Below are positions 27,337-36,950 of a stretch of 64,000 bases of DNA, one piece after another. The position numbers were made by a program, and so were the translations under genes. The stretch comes from Paenibacillus ihumii (GTDB lineage: Bacteria > Bacillota > Bacilli > Paenibacillales > Paenibacillaceae). Numbering within the stretch: position 1 is the stretch's first letter; each line of letters starts with the position of its first letter. Where the stretch lies: assembly GCF_001403875.1 (NCBI RefSeq), contig NZ_LN884297.1:372001-436000 (forward strand), in the 5' to 3' direction. The notes beneath the pieces are model-generated. The model saw only the letters and a program-made list of their open reading frames with translations, was not told the origin of the DNA and searched no databases.

Positions 27337-28307
27337 TTGCCCTCACCTTTCCGCACCATGCCGTAGAAATTATATTTGCGGTGCTTCTCCCCCCAGAATC
27401 CAGTCGGCTTGAAAATCATCATTAGCACGATCGCGAGTCCCAGTAGCATCATCCTATAGTCGCTCATATACCGCAGCAGTTCGGGGGCAAGCACGAGAAT
27501 GACCGCGCCGAGCACCGAGCCAGGCAGACTGGCTGAGCCGCCCAGAATGACCATGGCCAGAATATTGACCGAATCCAGATAGCGGAAGGCATCCGGACTA
27601 ACGAAGGAAATGTAGGAAGCCCAGAACGCTCCGGCAATGCCAGCGAAGAATCCTCCCACGGTAAAAGCGAGCAGCTTGTATTTATTCGGACGAATTCCGA
27701 CCGACTGCGCCAGCGTCTCGTCCTCGCGAATGGTCAGCAGGCTGAGGCCGACGCCGGAATGCACGATGCGGTGAATGACGAAAAACGTCAACAGCGCAAG
27801 CGCCAGGATCAAATAATAGAACTCCATTTTGCCGCTAAAGGTGTAGCCGAACACAGTCGGTGCGGGAATCCCCGGCAGCCCCATAGGCCCGCGCGTTACA
27901 TCGACCCAGTTGACGAAGATCAGCCGCACGATTTCCCCGAAGCCGAGCGTGACGATCCCGAGATAGTCCCCCCTCAGGCGAATGACCGGAGTTCCCAGCA
28001 AAAACCCGAAAAAACCTGCAATCACGGCGGCTGCAGGCAGCGCGATCCAGAACGAAACTTGAAAATGGATCATGAGCAGGGCTGCGGAATAAGCGCCAAT
28101 GCCATAGAAAGCAGCGTGTCCGAGCGCGAACTGCCCGGCATATCCGATAATGACGTTGAGGCTCATCGACAGGATGGAGAAAATCCCGATCATGATCACG
28201 ATATGCATCCAGTAATCGTTAACCTGCTGCAGCACCAAAGGCAGAACGATCAACACGGCAGCTGCCGCCCCTATGGCCGTAGTTTTTCTTAAGCTCAAGC
28301 TCATCAC
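27333..28307 (-). CDS. livM: Branched-chain amino acid-type ABC transporter permease (LivM)
   Basis: 324 residues with about ten membrane helices and the LivM loop (TIREDETLAQSVGIRPNKYK, about 210). GTG at 28307 begins directly after the LivH stop; ATG at 28304 is equally possible. The C-terminus is a hydrophilic tail (KPTGFWGEKHRKYNF). Confidence 0.94.
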   Translation of the reverse strand: MMSLSLRKTTAIGAAAAVLIVLPLVLQQVNDYWMHIVIMIGIFSILSMSLNVIIGYAGQFALGHAAFYGIGAYSAALLMIHFQVSFWIALPAAAVIAGFFGFLLGTPVIRLRGDYLGIVTLGFGEIVRLIFVNWVDVTRGPMGLPGIPAPTVFGYTFSGKMEFYYLILALALLTFFVIHRIVHSGVGLSLLTIREDETLAQSVGIRPNKYKLLAFTVGGFFAGIAGAFWASYISFVSPDAFRYLDSVNILAMVILGGSASLPGSVLGAVILVLAPELLRYMSDYRMMLLGLAIVLMMIFKPTGFWGEKHRKYNFYGMVRKGEGK

Positions 28308-29180
28308 CTACACTTTGTTGATATCTTTTTTGCCGAGAATGCCGGAGGGCCGGATCAGCAGCACAATGATAAGGATCGCGAACGAAATGACACTCTTGTA
28401 CTGCGTGGAAATATAAGCGCCGCCCAGCGTCTCCACCAGCCCGAGCAGTACGCCGCCGAGCATCGCGCCGGGAATGCTGCCGATTCCTCCAAGCACCGCC
28501 GCTGTAAAGGCGTTGATCCCTGCCATATAACCCATCGTCGGATATACTGCGTTATAGTAAATGCCAACCATGATGCCCGCACAAGCGGCAAGCGCGGAGC
28601 CAATCCCGAAGGCCAGGCTGATCATCCGGTTCGTGTTGATCCCCATAAGGGCCGCATTAGTCAGGCTCATGGACGTTGCCCGCATCGCCGTTCCCGTCTT
28701 CGTCTTCGTGACGAACAGCTGCAGACCGAGCATCAGAATAAAGGACAGAATTAGAATCAAAATTTGAATTTCGGAGAACGTGATGCTGCCCAGGGTATAA
28801 GTACGGCTGCCGAACGTCGTGGGAAATGGGCGCATTTCCGTCCCCCATAGTTTCTGAGCCAGGCTGATCAGGAACGTGGATACGCCCAGCGCGCTAATCA
28901 AGGGAACGATCCGGTCAGCCATTCGCAGCGGCCGGTAAGCAAGCCGCTCAATCAGGATTCCGATCCCGGAGGTCACGACCGCAGACAGCAGAAATGCGAG
29001 ATATAGCGGCAAATCCAGTTCTTTCATGAAAAAAAGTCCCAGAAAGCTGCCCATCATAAAAATATCGCCGTGCGCAAAGTTGACGATTTTCAGGATGCCG
29101 TAGACCATCGTATAGCCCAGCGCAATCAGGGCATAAATCATCCCGATCGTCAATCCGTTGGTTAATTGCTGAAGGAGCAT
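28308..29180 (-). CDS. livH: Branched-chain amino acid-type ABC transporter permease (LivH)
   Basis: 290 residues, about eight membrane helices. Starts MLLQQLTNGLTIGMIYALIA and has MYGILKIVNFAHG-type family sequence (VYGILKIVNFAHGDIFMMG, about 26-44) and RATSMSLTNAALMGINTNRM (about 170). GAAAGG precedes the ATG. Confidence 0.94.
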   Translation of the reverse strand: MLLQQLTNGLTIGMIYALIALGYTMVYGILKIVNFAHGDIFMMGSFLGLFFMKELDLPLYLAFLLSAVVTSGIGILIERLAYRPLRMADRIVPLISALGVSTFLISLAQKLWGTEMRPFPTTFGSRTYTLGSITFSEIQILILILSFILMLGLQLFVTKTKTGTAMRATSMSLTNAALMGINTNRMISLAFGIGSALAACAGIMVGIYYNAVYPTMGYMAGINAFTAAVLGGIGSIPGAMLGGVLLGLVETLGGAYISTQYKSVISFAILIIVLLIRPSGILGKKDINKV

Positions 29181-29239
29181 AGTAACACCCTTTCAAAGCC
29201 AGGGAGCAGGAATGAAGTTCAGTCCTGCTCCAGAAGCGG

Positions 29240-30367
29240 TTATTTATAGAGTTCGAACTTTCCGCCTTGCACCGTCAGTTTCGAAGGAATCGTCTCGACG
29301 TCGCCGTTCTCGTCAAAGCTCAGCACGCCGGTCGCTCCTTTGTAATCCTTCAAGGTTTCCAGATACGTCTTGATGCTCTCTCTGTCTGCGCCCTTCTCCT
29401 TGATCGCCTCGATGACCACCGAAGTAGCGACATAGGAGTAAGCTGCATAGGTATCCGGCTGGCTGCCGTACGCCGCCTCATAATCCGCGGCGAACTTCGT
29501 TGCCTCCTCATTATCGCCGCCCGGGTAGAAGAAGCCGATCAGCTTGAAGCCTTCTACAGATTCCCCGCCCAGCTCAAGCAAAGCTTCGGAATACAGGCTG
29601 TCGACACCGATAAAATCAACGCTCAGGTTCAGCTTCTTCGCCTGCTGGGAAATCAGTGCCGCCTCATTATAGAAGCCGCCGATAAAGATGGCCTCAGGCT
29701 GCTTGTCCTTGATCTTCGTCAGAATCGTACTGAAATCCTTATCGCCAGGGTTATAGGCTTCCGCAGCCACAACCTCGATATTGTTGGCCGGAGCTGACTT
29801 CTGGTAAACATCCAGCAGACCGAGGCCGAAGTCGGATTGCTCATAAATCAGCGCAACCTTGCTGTACCCCAACTCCTTGGACCAGCCTGCCAGGTAATCG
29901 GCTTGGAACGCATCCGTCGTAATGACCCGGAAGGTATACTCCCCAGCATCCGTAACGCCAGGCGCGCTGGAGGACGGGGAGATTTCGACGATTTTATTTT
30001 TGTTGTATACAGGTGCCGTTGCCAGCGTAGCCGAGCTGTTGAAGTGGCCAACGACAGCCAGAATGCTCTTGTCCGACACGAATTTATTCGCGACGTTGAC
30101 AGCCTCGTTGGAATCCCCTTTATCATCCTGAACAACGATCTCTACCTGCTTGCCGCCGATTCCGCCCGCCTCGTTGATCTGGGCTGCAGCCAGCTCGGCG
30201 CCATTCTTGAAAGCCTGTCCATACTGTGCCTGCGTGCCGGAAATCGGCGCGGCAAGGCCAATCCGAATGGTATCGCTCTTAGCCTGTGCTCCATCGTTCG
30301 CGGCGCATCCGCCCAACAGACCGACAAGCAATCCTGTCAATATAACTGTTAAAAAAGACCTCTTCAT
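29240..30367 (-). CDS. livK: Branched-chain amino acid-type substrate-binding lipoprotein (LivK)
   Basis: 375 residues. The lipoprotein signal ends L-L-G-G-C-A-A-N, giving Cys 21. Mature sequence is a type 1 periplasmic-binding fold (IRIGLAAPISGTQAQYGQAF, then DDKGDSNEAVNVANKFVSD and VVGHFNSSATLATAPVYNK). AGGGGG lies upstream of the ATG. Transport substrate may be branched-chain amino acids; the neighbouring ATC hydrolase and carbamoylase genes make a thiazoline, urea-like or carbamoylated amino acid also possible, which is inference from context only. Confidence 0.92.
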   Translation of the reverse strand: MKRSFLTVILTGLLVGLLGGCAANDGAQAKSDTIRIGLAAPISGTQAQYGQAFKNGAELAAAQINEAGGIGGKQVEIVVQDDKGDSNEAVNVANKFVSDKSILAVVGHFNSSATLATAPVYNKNKIVEISPSSSAPGVTDAGEYTFRVITTDAFQADYLAGWSKELGYSKVALIYEQSDFGLGLLDVYQKSAPANNIEVVAAEAYNPGDKDFSTILTKIKDKQPEAIFIGGFYNEAALISQQAKKLNLSVDFIGVDSLYSEALLELGGESVEGFKLIGFFYPGGDNEEATKFAADYEAAYGSQPDTYAAYSYVATSVVIEAIKEKGADRESIKTYLETLKDYKGATGVLSFDENGDVETIPSKLTVQGGKFELYK

Positions 30368-30529
30368 GTTGATCCCCCTTAATACTAAAATTAATCCTAT
30401 AAGTTAAGTATGGATTTTATTATAGGGCATTTCCCCGAAAAAGCAACAGTTTTTTATATAGTCGAATCAGTTTTGACAATGTCAAAATCGGGCTGTGTTT
30501 TGTGAGCTGTATCTATGTAAATTTTTCTG

Positions 30530-30730
30530 GCTGTCCTTTATATAAGCAGTATTCTTATGCTTTCTCACGCCCCTTTAGATGAGCAGGATTCATGTATTTT
30601 TCTCTCGGCACTTTATATGAGCGGTGTTCTTGTACTTTTCCTACGGGACTCTATATGAGCGGTGTTCTTGTATTTTCCCACGGGACTCTATATGAGCGGT
30701 GTTCTTGTACTTTTCTAACGACCCCTTAGA
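30530..30730. repeat. Tandem repeat, about 38-bp unit
   Basis: About five units of TATGAGCGGTGTTCTTGTAC plus an 18-base tail; the best copies start at 30616, 30654 and 30691. Part of the 1.2-kb gap upstream of livK. Confidence 0.85.
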
Positions 30731-30880
30731 CCTCTTAATTGAACCGGAGTCTTGGAATAAACTAAACAACGGATTTATGACAGCTCCTAGGTGATCAGAA
30801 TATAGACTTATGAGCTTGCTGCCTGTACCTAGATAGTTAGGACACGAATTATCACTGACTGTTCCTAGATGGTCAAGACA

Positions 30881-31450
30881 AGATTTATCACTGTACTGAC
30901 TGTTCCTAGATCGTCGAGATCAAGCAGCCTAAACGGACGCGATCAGATAACTAGATGCATTCCATGCAGTTAGTTCAGCGGTTTCGGCCTTGTTAGAGGG
31001 AGCTAACTGTAAAACCTACATCTAGTTCCAAGCTATTTCGACGAATTCGCTCCAATCAGGCAAACTAACTGGATATTTTGCATTTAGAACATGTACTTTT
31101 GATAAAACGAGCTTAACTAGATGTATAAAATACATTCCGCTTTATAATCATCAATGAATGCTAGGACTGTACCTAGGTAGTCAGGACACAGACGTACTGA
31201 CTGTACCTATATAGTCAGGACACAGATTTACCACTGTACTGACTGTTCCTAGATCGTCGAGATGAAGCAACCTAAATGGCCGCGATCAGATAACTAGATG
31301 CATTCCATGCAGTTAGTTCAGCGGTTTCGGCCTTGTTAGAGGGAGCTAACTGTAAAACCTACATCTAGTTTCAAGCTATTTCGACGAATTCGCTCCAATC
31401 AGGCAAAACTAACTGGATATTTTGCATTTAGCGCATGTACTTTTAATAAA
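30881..31450. repeat. Long direct repeat, two copies of about 226 bp
   Basis: Copy one spans 30881-31106 and copy two 31224-31450, offset 343-344 bp, with about ten differences and a one-base indel. Both contain CTAGATGCATTCCATGCAG and the run TTCAGCGGTTTCGGCCTTG. No transposase, terminal repeat or open frame is seen, so it looks like a segmental duplication. The spacer holds related short repeats around CCTAGATAGTCAGGACA. Confidence 0.9.
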
Positions 31451-31496
31451 GCAGTTTACTAGCTGTACAGCAGCCTGCGTCCTCCCCGCCAAAAAA

Positions 31497-31540
31497 AGAG
31501 GCCAGCTCCCCTCATTGTCAAATGAGGGAAACTGGCCTCT
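31497..31540 (-). terminator. Terminator of the sdhCAB operon
   Basis: AGAGGCCAG pairs with CTGGCCTCT; on the minus strand the stem is followed by a run of seven T. It lies just downstream of the sdhB stop. Confidence 0.85.
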
Positions 31541-31581
31541 CTTGATTCTGTTAAGCAACGGATGCAAGACCTGTTCGCGGT

Positions 31582-32346
31582 TTACACGCCTAACCAAGTC
31601 TTGAACATATGCTTCGTTGTAGCCTTGTTCATCTCGGCGATGGACGTCGTGAGCGGAATACCTTTCGGGCAAGCGCGCACGCAGTTCTGCGAGTTGCCGC
31701 AGCCCTCGATTCCGCCGTCTCCCATCAGCGCCTCCAAGCGTTCTTCGGCGTTCATTTCGCCCGTTGGATGGGCATTGAACAGCCTTACCTGCGAGATCGC
31801 TGCCGGACCAATGAAATCCGTCTTCTCGTTCACGTTCGGACAGGCCTCTAGGCAGACGCCGCAGGTCATGCACTTGGACAGCTCGTATGCCCACTGGCGC
31901 TTCTTCTCCGCCATCCGCGGTCCCGGGCCCAGATCATATGTTCCGTCGATCGGAATCCATGCTTTGACGCGCTTCAGCGCATTAAACATGCGGCTGCGGT
32001 CAATGACCAAATCCCGGACAACCGGGAACGTCTTCATCGGCTCCAGCCGAATCGGCTGCTCCAAATTGTCAATCAAAGCTGCGCAAGCCTGGCGAGGCTT
32101 GCCGTTAATCACCATCGAGCAGGCACCGCATACCTCCTCCAGGCAGTTGGAATCCCAACATACCGGAGCCGTGTCCTTGCCCTCCAGATTTACCGGGTTA
32201 CGCTGAATTTCCATCAGGGCACTGATGACGTTCATGCCCGGGCGATAGTTCAGCTCGAACTCTTCCGTATAGGGAGCCGAATCCGGCTTGTCTTGGCGCG
32301 TTATAATGAACTTCACCTTTTTGGCCGTTGTTTCCGCTATAGCCAT
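31582..32346 (-). CDS. sdhB: Succinate dehydrogenase iron-sulfur subunit
   Basis: 254 residues. N-terminal ferredoxin-type domain with CWDSNCLEEVCGACSMVING for [2Fe-2S], then CMTCGVCLEACP and CGNSQNCVRACPKGIP for the [4Fe-4S] and [3Fe-4S] clusters. It passes electrons from SdhA to the membrane cytochrome. GGAGGGG precedes the ATG, and it follows sdhA by about 13 bases. Confidence 0.97.
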   Translation of the reverse strand: MAIAETTAKKVKFIITRQDKPDSAPYTEEFELNYRPGMNVISALMEIQRNPVNLEGKDTAPVCWDSNCLEEVCGACSMVINGKPRQACAALIDNLEQPIRLEPMKTFPVVRDLVIDRSRMFNALKRVKAWIPIDGTYDLGPGPRMAEKKRQWAYELSKCMTCGVCLEACPNVNEKTDFIGPAAISQVRLFNAHPTGEMNAEERLEALMGDGGIEGCGNSQNCVRACPKGIPLTTSIAEMNKATTKHMFKTWLGV

Positions 32347-32358
32347 GACATTCCCCTC

Positions 32359-34104
32359 CTATTTTTCCTTCGAATAATCGCGAATCCGCGGTGGAATCAG
32401 CGAGACATCCACTTCTTCATACGAGATTTCCGGTCCGTCCGGCGTCCATTTCGCCTTCGTCGTCTTCAGGAACTCCTCATCATTCCGATCTGGGAATTCC
32501 GGCTTGTAGTGAGCACCGCGGCTCTCGTTGCGAAGCAGAGCGCCCAGCGTCATCGCTTCAGCCAGCTCCAGCATATTCCACAGCTGGCGGGTAAAAGCCG
32601 CGCCGGTGTTGTTCCAGCGGGACGTATCGTTAATGTTGATTTTCTGATAGCGCTGCTTCAGCTCTTTAATTTTGCCGATCGTAGCTTCGAGCTTATCGTT
32701 GTGGCGCACAACCGTCATGTTATCGGTCATCCACTCGCCAAGCTCCTTATGAATAACGTAGGCATTCTCCGTGCCGTCCATCGCCAGAAGAGCCTCGTAT
32801 TTGCTCTCTTGAGCCTTGCGGTTCTTCTCGAATACAGCCGGGCTGATATCCTCTGCCGACTTCTTCAGCCCGCGAATATATTCGACTGCCTTCGGTCCAG
32901 CCACCATGCCGCCGTAAATCGCCGAGACGAGCGAGTTCGCCCCGAGCCGGTTGGCCCCATGATACTGATATTCACATTCCCCCGCAGCGAACAGGCCAGG
33001 AATATTCGTCATTTGGTTGTAATCAACCCACATACCGCCCATGGAGTAATGGACTGCCGGGAATATTTTCATTGGAATTTTACGAGGGTCATCCCCCATG
33101 AATTTCTCATAAATCTCGATGATACCGCCTAGCTTAATGTCGAGCTCCTTCGGATCCTTGTGGGACAGGTCGAGATACACCATGTTCTCGCCGTTAATGC
33201 CCAGCTTCTGCTCTACGCAGACGTTGAATATTTCCCGGGTAGCGATATCGCGAGGCACCAGGTTGCCATATGCCGGATACTTCTCCTCGAGGAAATACCA
33301 AGGCTTTCCATCCTTGTAAGTCCAGATCCGTCCGCCCTCGCCGCGAGCCGATTCCGACATCAAGCGCAGCTTGTCGTCGCCCGGAATCGCCGTCGGGTGA
33401 ATTTGAATGAACTCGCCGTTCGCGTAATAGACGCCCTGCTGATACACGGCGCTCGCCGCAGTACCTGTATTAATAACCGAGTTTGTCGTTTTACCGAAAA
33501 TAATCCCCGGTCCGCCCGTCGCCAAAATCACAGCATCGGATGCAAAGGTGACGACCTCCATCGAGCGAAGGTTCTGCGCCACGATCCCGCGGCAGACCCC
33601 CTCGTCGTCCAGCACCGCGGACAGGAACTCCCAGCTCTCGTACTTCGTAACAAGGCCTGCGGATTCATAGCGGCGAACCTGCTCATCGAGCGCGTACAGC
33701 AGCTGCTGTCCCGTCGTTGCCCCAGCAAACGCCGTCCGGTGGTGCTTCGTTCCGCCGAACCGGCGGAAATCAAGCAGGCCTTCCGGCGTACGGTTAAACA
33801 TAACCCCCATCCGGTCCATCAGGTGGATGATCCCCGGAGCCGCTTCACACATCGCTTTCACCGGCGGCTGATTCGCAAGGAAGTCTCCGCCGTATACCGT
33901 ATCGTCAAAATGCTCCCATGGGGAGTCGCCTTCGCCCTTCGTATTGACGGCGCCGTTGATGCCGCCCTGCGCACAGACGGAGTGAGAACGCTTGACCGGA
34001 ACTAGGGAGAACAGATGCACCTGAATCCCGGCCTCCGCCGCTTTGATCGTAGCCATGAGCCCGGCTAGGCCGCCGCCTACGACAATAATGCTTTGTTTAG
34101 CCAT
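32359..34104 (-). CDS. sdhA: Succinate dehydrogenase flavoprotein subunit
   Basis: 581 residues. FAD Rossmann motif GGGLAG at 10-15; S-H-S-V-C-A-Q-G-G at 40-48 holds the His (41) that carries covalent FAD. GGMWVDYNQMTNIPGLFAAGE and HGANRLGANSL are the typical later motifs. It oxidises succinate to fumarate at the membrane. AGGAG precedes the ATG. Confidence 0.97.
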   Translation of the reverse strand: MAKQSIIVVGGGLAGLMATIKAAEAGIQVHLFSLVPVKRSHSVCAQGGINGAVNTKGEGDSPWEHFDDTVYGGDFLANQPPVKAMCEAAPGIIHLMDRMGVMFNRTPEGLLDFRRFGGTKHHRTAFAGATTGQQLLYALDEQVRRYESAGLVTKYESWEFLSAVLDDEGVCRGIVAQNLRSMEVVTFASDAVILATGGPGIIFGKTTNSVINTGTAASAVYQQGVYYANGEFIQIHPTAIPGDDKLRLMSESARGEGGRIWTYKDGKPWYFLEEKYPAYGNLVPRDIATREIFNVCVEQKLGINGENMVYLDLSHKDPKELDIKLGGIIEIYEKFMGDDPRKIPMKIFPAVHYSMGGMWVDYNQMTNIPGLFAAGECEYQYHGANRLGANSLVSAIYGGMVAGPKAVEYIRGLKKSAEDISPAVFEKNRKAQESKYEALLAMDGTENAYVIHKELGEWMTDNMTVVRHNDKLEATIGKIKELKQRYQKININDTSRWNNTGAAFTRQLWNMLELAEAMTLGALLRNESRGAHYKPEFPDRNDEEFLKTTKAKWTPDGPEISYEEVDVSLIPPRIRDYSKEK

Positions 34105-34133
34105 ATATGTTTCAACTCCTAAAAATTTTGTAC

Positions 34134-34325
34134 AGCGTTACTGCATTGGAATACCTCGAACAAAACTTGCATATCAACCAGTCACTTTGTTTGGTGTAGC
34201 ATTACTGCGTTGAAATGCCTTGAGCATAGCTTGAATCTCAAGCAGTCGATTTGTTTGGTGCAGCGTTACTGCAATTGAAATACTCCGAGTAGAAACTTGC
34301 CCCGAAAGCAGTCGCTTGTTTAAAC
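34134..34325. repeat. Three tandem 64-bp repeats between sdhA and sdhC
   Basis: Units start at 34134, 34198 and 34262, each with AGC(G/A)TTACTGC, a variable middle and CAGTC(A/G)...TTGTTTGGTG. They fill most of the 263-bp gap inside the operon. Unit-to-unit identity is about 75-80%. Confidence 0.9.
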
Positions 34326-34367
34326 AACATTACCGCCACCGATATGGTCTGCTCATTCAAGCTTAAA

Positions 34368-35039
34368 TTAGCCTACAAACGCCTTCAGCGTCTGCAGCAA
34401 TGCCGTTCCTTCCGCGGCAAATTCAGCGTTGCGGAATGCAAACAGCGACCACACGAACATCACGGAGACGATCACGAACAATCCCATGAAAATATTCGAG
34501 GAAACGCGCTGCGCACGCGGCCCTACCGTAATCCCCCAGCTCACGAGGAAAGACCACATGCCGTTGGCGAAGTGGAACGAAGCCGCGATAACACTGATAA
34601 AATAAAGGCCGAAGAAGATCGGCTGCGTAACGATCCCGTGCATCACTGCACCAAGCTCCTCGTGCGTCACGTTGCCCAATGCGACTTGTACCCGAGTCTC
34701 CCAAACGTGCCAGATTACGAACGCAAATACAATAACCCCGCTAATCCGCTGGAGCAAATAGCGAAGGTTCCGTTCATTGCGGAATCTGCCATTGTTCGGC
34801 TTCGCCTGAAATGCGATATACATCCCGTATACGCCGTGGTACAGTAGCGGCAGCCAAATAAATAACGCTTCAATTACAATAACAAGCGGCAGACTGTTCA
34901 GGAATGCAACGGCATCCATGAATCCCTGCCTTCCGCCTTCAACGGCTGAAAAGTTCGTAAGCATGTGTTCCAGAATAAAAAATCCTAGCGGAATGACACC
35001 CAGGAGCGAGTGCAGCTTTCTGGAATAAAACCCTTTCAT
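34368..35039 (-). CDS. sdhC: Succinate dehydrogenase cytochrome b558 subunit
   Basis: 223 residues with five membrane helices. Sequence begins MKGFYSRKLHSLLGVIPLGF with EHMLTNFSAVEG, matching Bacillus-type SdhC (single di-haem anchor). Histidines at about 10, 26, 69, 115 and 156 are candidates for haem ligands. It is first in sdhCAB, but separated from sdhA by 263 bases of repeat instead of the usual short gap. Confidence 0.93.
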   Translation of the reverse strand: MKGFYSRKLHSLLGVIPLGFFILEHMLTNFSAVEGGRQGFMDAVAFLNSLPLVIVIEALFIWLPLLYHGVYGMYIAFQAKPNNGRFRNERNLRYLLQRISGVIVFAFVIWHVWETRVQVALGNVTHEELGAVMHGIVTQPIFFGLYFISVIAASFHFANGMWSFLVSWGITVGPRAQRVSSNIFMGLFVIVSVMFVWSLFAFRNAEFAAEGTALLQTLKAFVG

Positions 35040-35844
35040 AAGTGCGTGTTCCCCTTTCTCATTTCCATCGTTCCCTATTCAATGACACCATTCAACACCG
35101 GCCGTCAAGAAAGTATATGATAAATCCCACACCAAAACGGCCAACTGTCCATGTGCTTAAAATAACATGTGAACATCTTGTGTCACTTTCAATGTTACTC
35201 CTTTTTATCTTATAATGGAATTGCAATATACTTATTAATAGTTATAACTAATACGCATAACAATGTAAACTCCCAAATTATTTGCGAAAATTTATTTTCT
35301 TTTACAAAATTTATTTCAATTACTCTATTAGTTGAACTATTTGATTTACGGTACAAGCAGCAGAATAAAATGTTCTTTCGATATGAGCGCTTTTAAACGA
35401 TTTTTCGATTAAAATTGCCACTCAGCCGACAAAGTCCGATTCCGTTTTTTGCCTCCCTGCGGCCCCATATCCGTTTAACCTCCGTATTACCAGCTATTAG
35501 TTGAATAACGTGGAGGACGGTGGCAATGGCTATAAAGTGCGGATCAGCTCATGGCATAAAGTGCGTTGCTCTTAAAGCCCATTACTATAAAGTAATTGCT
35601 ATGAAGCACATTGCTATGGTGCGCATTTCTATGGAATCGATTGCTATGAAGCGCGCATTTCCACAAGATGTATTGCACAAAGCGTTACATTAATAAAGTG
35701 CATTGATATGAGAAAATTACTATAAGATGGATCATGAAAAAGAGCTGGTTAAACTGTTCAACATAATAATTAATTTCTATTTCCTAGTTTCTAATTCCTA
35801 ATATCTATTTCATATATCACACGGCAATCGGGAGGGACTTACCT
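35040..35844. other. Gap between sdhC and the LysR gene, with degenerate repeats
   Basis: The sdhC-proximal 350 bases are very AT-rich and must hold the sdhC promoter, which I cannot place. From about 35525 to 35725 a degenerate 17-18-bp motif, ATTGCTATGAAGCGCA, recurs about ten times. No gene is supported. Confidence 0.6.
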
Positions 35845-36750
35845 ATGATGGAAGATTTACTCGTATTCACCACAGTCGTCGAGCAGTCCAGCTTGAACAA
35901 AGCTTCAAAGCTGCTCAATTTGTCGCAGCCCGCCCTGTCTCGCAAAATAGCCAAGCTCGAGGAAGAATGGGGCGTAGCCCTGTTTGACCGCAAAGGCAAA
36001 CGGCTGGAGCTGACCCGCGTCGGCCAGGAGGCTTACATTTACGCTCTGGAACAGCGCCAGCGCCACCAGCAATTTCTGCAATCGGTCTCCCGCTTCAAGA
36101 CGGCCGAGCGCAGAGTCATTACGCTTGGAGCAAGCCTGACGACGATTCAGACGACCCTGCCCCCGCTGGTCACCGCTCTGATGAACAAATCACCGGACAT
36201 CGAAGTGAAGCTCGTCACCGGCAAGACCCATGAGATCGTCTCCTATGTCCGCGACAAAAGGGTCGACCTTGGCGTCGTCGCCTCTTCCATCTCCGAGCAG
36301 GGCTTGAAGTGTATTCCCTTGTTTCAGGATCATCTGGAGCTCGTCATTCCGAGGAGTCATGCATTAGCTGCAGGAAGTCCAGCTACCATGGAGGATTTGA
36401 ACGGCCTGCCTATGATTATTTTCTCGAAAGGGACATGGTATCGTAAGCTGATCGATGATTTGTTTGGCCGTTACAGCATCATTCCCGACGTACGGATGGA
36501 GATTGATTCCTTCGAGGCGATCGTCCGGCTTCTTCCGACATGCCGGGCCGCCGCGCTGTTACCGCAATCCTATCTGCGGCCCCAACTGCTGAAGGACAAT
36601 GAGCTTGTTGCTCTGCCCATGAAGGAGCTGGAGCAGACGCGCCGGGAAACCTGCCTTATTTACAGCAACAGCTCGGAGCTCAGCCAGGAGACCAAAGATT
36701 GGATCAAGGACATTAAGGGCAGTCTGATCGATGCCTTAGAGTTAGAGTGA
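35845..36750 (+). CDS. LysR-family transcriptional regulator
   Basis: 301 residues. Residues 1-60 are the winged helix-turn-helix (SSLNKASKLLNLSQPALSRKIAKLE), followed by a LysR substrate domain (ITLGASLTTIQTTLPPLV to the end). The start at 35845 has GGGAGGG eight bases before it; ATG at 35848 is equally possible. It resembles the CysL/CzcR branch by its length and start. It is divergent from sdhC and converges on the RCC1/SLH gene. Target unknown. Confidence 0.88.
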   Translation: MMEDLLVFTTVVEQSSLNKASKLLNLSQPALSRKIAKLEEEWGVALFDRKGKRLELTRVGQEAYIYALEQRQRHQQFLQSVSRFKTAERRVITLGASLTTIQTTLPPLVTALMNKSPDIEVKLVTGKTHEIVSYVRDKRVDLGVVASSISEQGLKCIPLFQDHLELVIPRSHALAAGSPATMEDLNGLPMIIFSKGTWYRKLIDDLFGRYSIIPDVRMEIDSFEAIVRLLPTCRAAALLPQSYLRPQLLKDNELVALPMKELEQTRRETCLIYSNSSELSQETKDWIKDIKGSLIDALELE

Positions 36751-36758
36751 TGAGTGTA

Positions 36759-36791
<33 letters not shown>

Positions 36792-36895
36792 TTCGGCTTC
36801 AATAACAGAAATACCTTCATTCGCGCCTTTAAGGGCAAGGAAGGCATCACCCCAGCGAATATCGAAAAAATATGAGTAAGTAGACCAGAAACGAT

Positions 36896-36940
36896 CAAAC
36901 GGCTTAAGCCCTGTATTTTTCATCGGGCTTAAGCCGTTTG
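36896..36940. terminator. Bidirectional terminator between LysR and SLH genes
   Basis: CAAACGGCTTAAGCCC at 36896-36911 pairs perfectly with GGGCTTAAGCCGTTTG at 36925-36940, with a 13-base loop. Confidence 0.8.
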
Positions 36941-36950
36941 AGTTATAACT

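Noticed and set aside
30881..31450. Insertion sequence
   Set aside because: No transposase, inverted ends or target duplication in the repeat pair.
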